A program made the translations under genes and the position numbers. A stretch of 7,829 nt of DNA from Thermoplasmata archaeon. Lineage in GTDB: Archaea > Thermoplasmatota > E2 > DHVEG-1. Each line of letters starts with the position of its first letter. Position 1 is the first letter of the stretch. The stretch lies in contig DAOWFO010000043.1 in NCBI GenBank assembly GCA_030637965.1, positions 1 to 7,829 of the forward strand. The letters are read 5' to 3'. A model generated the notes under the pieces. That model was not told where the DNA came from and did not search any database. It saw nothing but the letters and a program-made list of their open reading frames with translations. Positions 6,761 to 7,829 of this stretch are shown in pieces.

Positions 6761-7829
6761 ATGAGAAAAAAAACTCGTTTAGGAACAACAAATATATTTA
6801 TTCAAATAGCACTAACAATACTATTTGTTTTATTTGTAATTATATCCGCCAATGTAAAAGCACAGGAAAAACAATTAATTATCGATGTCGAAGGTGAAGT
6901 ATACGAGGAGGTTAATTTTACAGTAAGCGTTTATACAATAAACGGGAATGATTCTCCAATATATCAAATAGATGTTTTAATAGAATTCAACAATAAATTC
7001 TATGATATTACTGCTGAAAATCCAGAAATATCCATTATGGCACCAGATATTTCTGAGAGTTCTTTCTTTACTATAATTGCCTCAAAGATGGGATATGAAT
7101 CTGCGGTTACAAATATTTCTGTTGTAAAAACAGAACAGGGGGATATCCAACAGTTAATTATCACACTACTTGATGATGATTTTATTATTGATGCAGGTAA
7201 CCAGTTCTCTGTTCTTGTAACAAATAGAACAGGAGATCCAATATCTGAAGTAACAGTAGGAATACAGAGTTTTACCGGTGAGGGATCAGTTGGTAAAACA
7301 GATGCTAATGGTCGTGCACGTTTAGTAGCTCCAGAAGATCGTAGTGAAATAATCTTAATTGCTCAAAAAGAAGGGTATAATGAAGGAACAGAAAAAATAT
7401 GGGTACATCCTAATCCCAGTCTAATTGATACAATATTCCAAAATCCATTTACTCCTATAGCAATAGCTGTTATAGTATTGGTATTCGCTATAATATTCGT
7501 TAACCTGAGGCAAAAAAGAACAAAATATCCCAATGAAAAACCAATTAAATTTTCAAAAGAAAATAGTAAAGATAATACTATCCAAGAAAATAACTTATCA
7601 ATGACATCAAGAAAAAATATTGGAAAAATTTCATATAAACAAATTCCAGAAGAAAAAGATCGAGCAAAATCAAATAATGGAGTCAAGGTAGAAGAAATTC
7701 GAATAAGTAGGACGAAAAAAACGAGGCAAATAGTATCAGTAAATGATGAGGAAAAAAAGAAAGTTATCTCTAATAAGGGCAGGAAAAAAACCAGCAACAA
7801 TTGGTTTGAAGGAACTGATGATATAATGT
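6761..7829 (+). CDS. Signal-peptide membrane protein with two Ig-like/carboxypeptidase-regulatory-like domains and a basic cytosolic tail (3' end cut by window edge)
   Basis: The open frame from ATG 6761 runs 356 codons to the right edge without a stop. It has a signal peptide (basic MRKKTR, hydrophobic about 12-31, likely cleavage after V-K-A34) and two tandem beta-sandwich domains (about 36-123 and 130-215), each ending in a similar strand (I-A-S-K-M-G-Y-E and I-A-Q-K-E-G-Y-N). The second has the carboxypeptidase-regulatory/Big1-like pattern GDPISEVTVGI...GKTDANGRARL.AP. A transmembrane helix (about 231-247) follows, then a tail of over 100 residues very rich in Lys/Arg, ending here at NNWFEGTDDIM. 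Four sequons lie in the ectodomain. Positive-inside charge puts the tail in the cytosol. It diverges from the 957-residue surface protein gene and shares its architecture in miniature. Probable envelope protein whose tail may bind acidic partners or nucleic acid; function unknown. Confidence 0.85.
   Translation, partial: MRKKTRLGTTNIFIQIALTILFVLFVIISANVKAQEKQLIIDVEGEVYEEVNFTVSVYTINGNDSPIYQIDVLIEFNNKFYDITAENPEISIMAPDISESSFFTIIASKMGYESAVTNISVVKTEQGDIQQLIITLLDDDFIIDAGNQFSVLVTNRTGDPISEVTVGIQSFTGEGSVGKTDANGRARLVAPEDRSEIILIAQKEGYNEGTEKIWVHPNPSLIDTIFQNPFTPIAIAVIVLVFAIIFVNLRQKRTKYPNEKPIKFSKENSKDNTIQENNLSMTSRKNIGKISYKQIPEEKDRAKSNNGVKVEEIRISRTKKTRQIVSVNDEEKKKVISNKGRKKTSNNWFEGTDDIM

Noticed and set aside
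7363..7800. Minus-strand open frame of 145 codons
   Set aside because: It is the reverse shadow of the Lys-rich tail and membrane helix of the rightward gene, which has a signal peptide, domain structure and a strong Shine-Dalgarno.

Overview
This is AT-rich archaeal DNA, most likely from a euryarchaeal or Thermoplasmatota-like lineage; I cannot place it more finely. The archaeal signs are an HMG-CoA synthase / thiolase / DUF35 cluster of the archaeal type, a COG1340-type archaeal coiled-coil protein, BRE/TATA-like promoter elements, T-tract termination, GGTGA-type Shine-Dalgarno sequences, and large Asn-rich surface proteins full of N-glycosylation sequons. I see no RNA genes, insertion sequences, CRISPR arrays or phage genes.

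Region 1 (1-2618, minus strand) is the entry into the mevalonate pathway. It is transcribed HMG-CoA synthase -> acetoacetyl-CoA thiolase -> DUF35 zinc-ribbon/OB-fold protein, with gaps of 6 and 0 nt. In characterised archaea these three products form one complex: the thiolase condenses two acetyl-CoA, the synthase adds a third acetyl group, and DUF35 scaffolds the two enzymes. HMG-CoA then feeds isoprenoid lipid synthesis. Here the synthase keeps its catalytic residues, but the thiolase has Ser87 where the family's nucleophilic Cys is expected. DUF35 runs off the left edge nearly complete.

Region 2 (2619-2710) is a 92-bp spacer with the terminator of the upstream unit (a T7 tract) and the mevalonate promoter, which includes a 12-bp perfect palindrome.

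Region 3 (2711-6504, minus strand) is a probable two-gene unit. The first gene encodes a 957-residue membrane-anchored surface protein with beta-sandwich domains on both sides of a single internal membrane helix. About 40 bp downstream is a cytosolic all-helical coiled-coil protein of the COG1340 type.

Region 4 (6505-6760) is a divergent promoter region of about 256 bp. It has one TATA/BRE set for each direction and a 25-bp imperfect inverted repeat just upstream of the rightward promoter.

Region 5 (6761-7829, plus strand) is a second signal-peptide / Ig-like ectodomain / single-helix membrane protein with a long, very basic cytosolic tail, cut by the right edge. Two surface proteins of the same general architecture, expressed divergently with one followed by a cytosolic coiled-coil gene, suggest an envelope or cytoskeleton-linked module. 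That link is an inference from context only.
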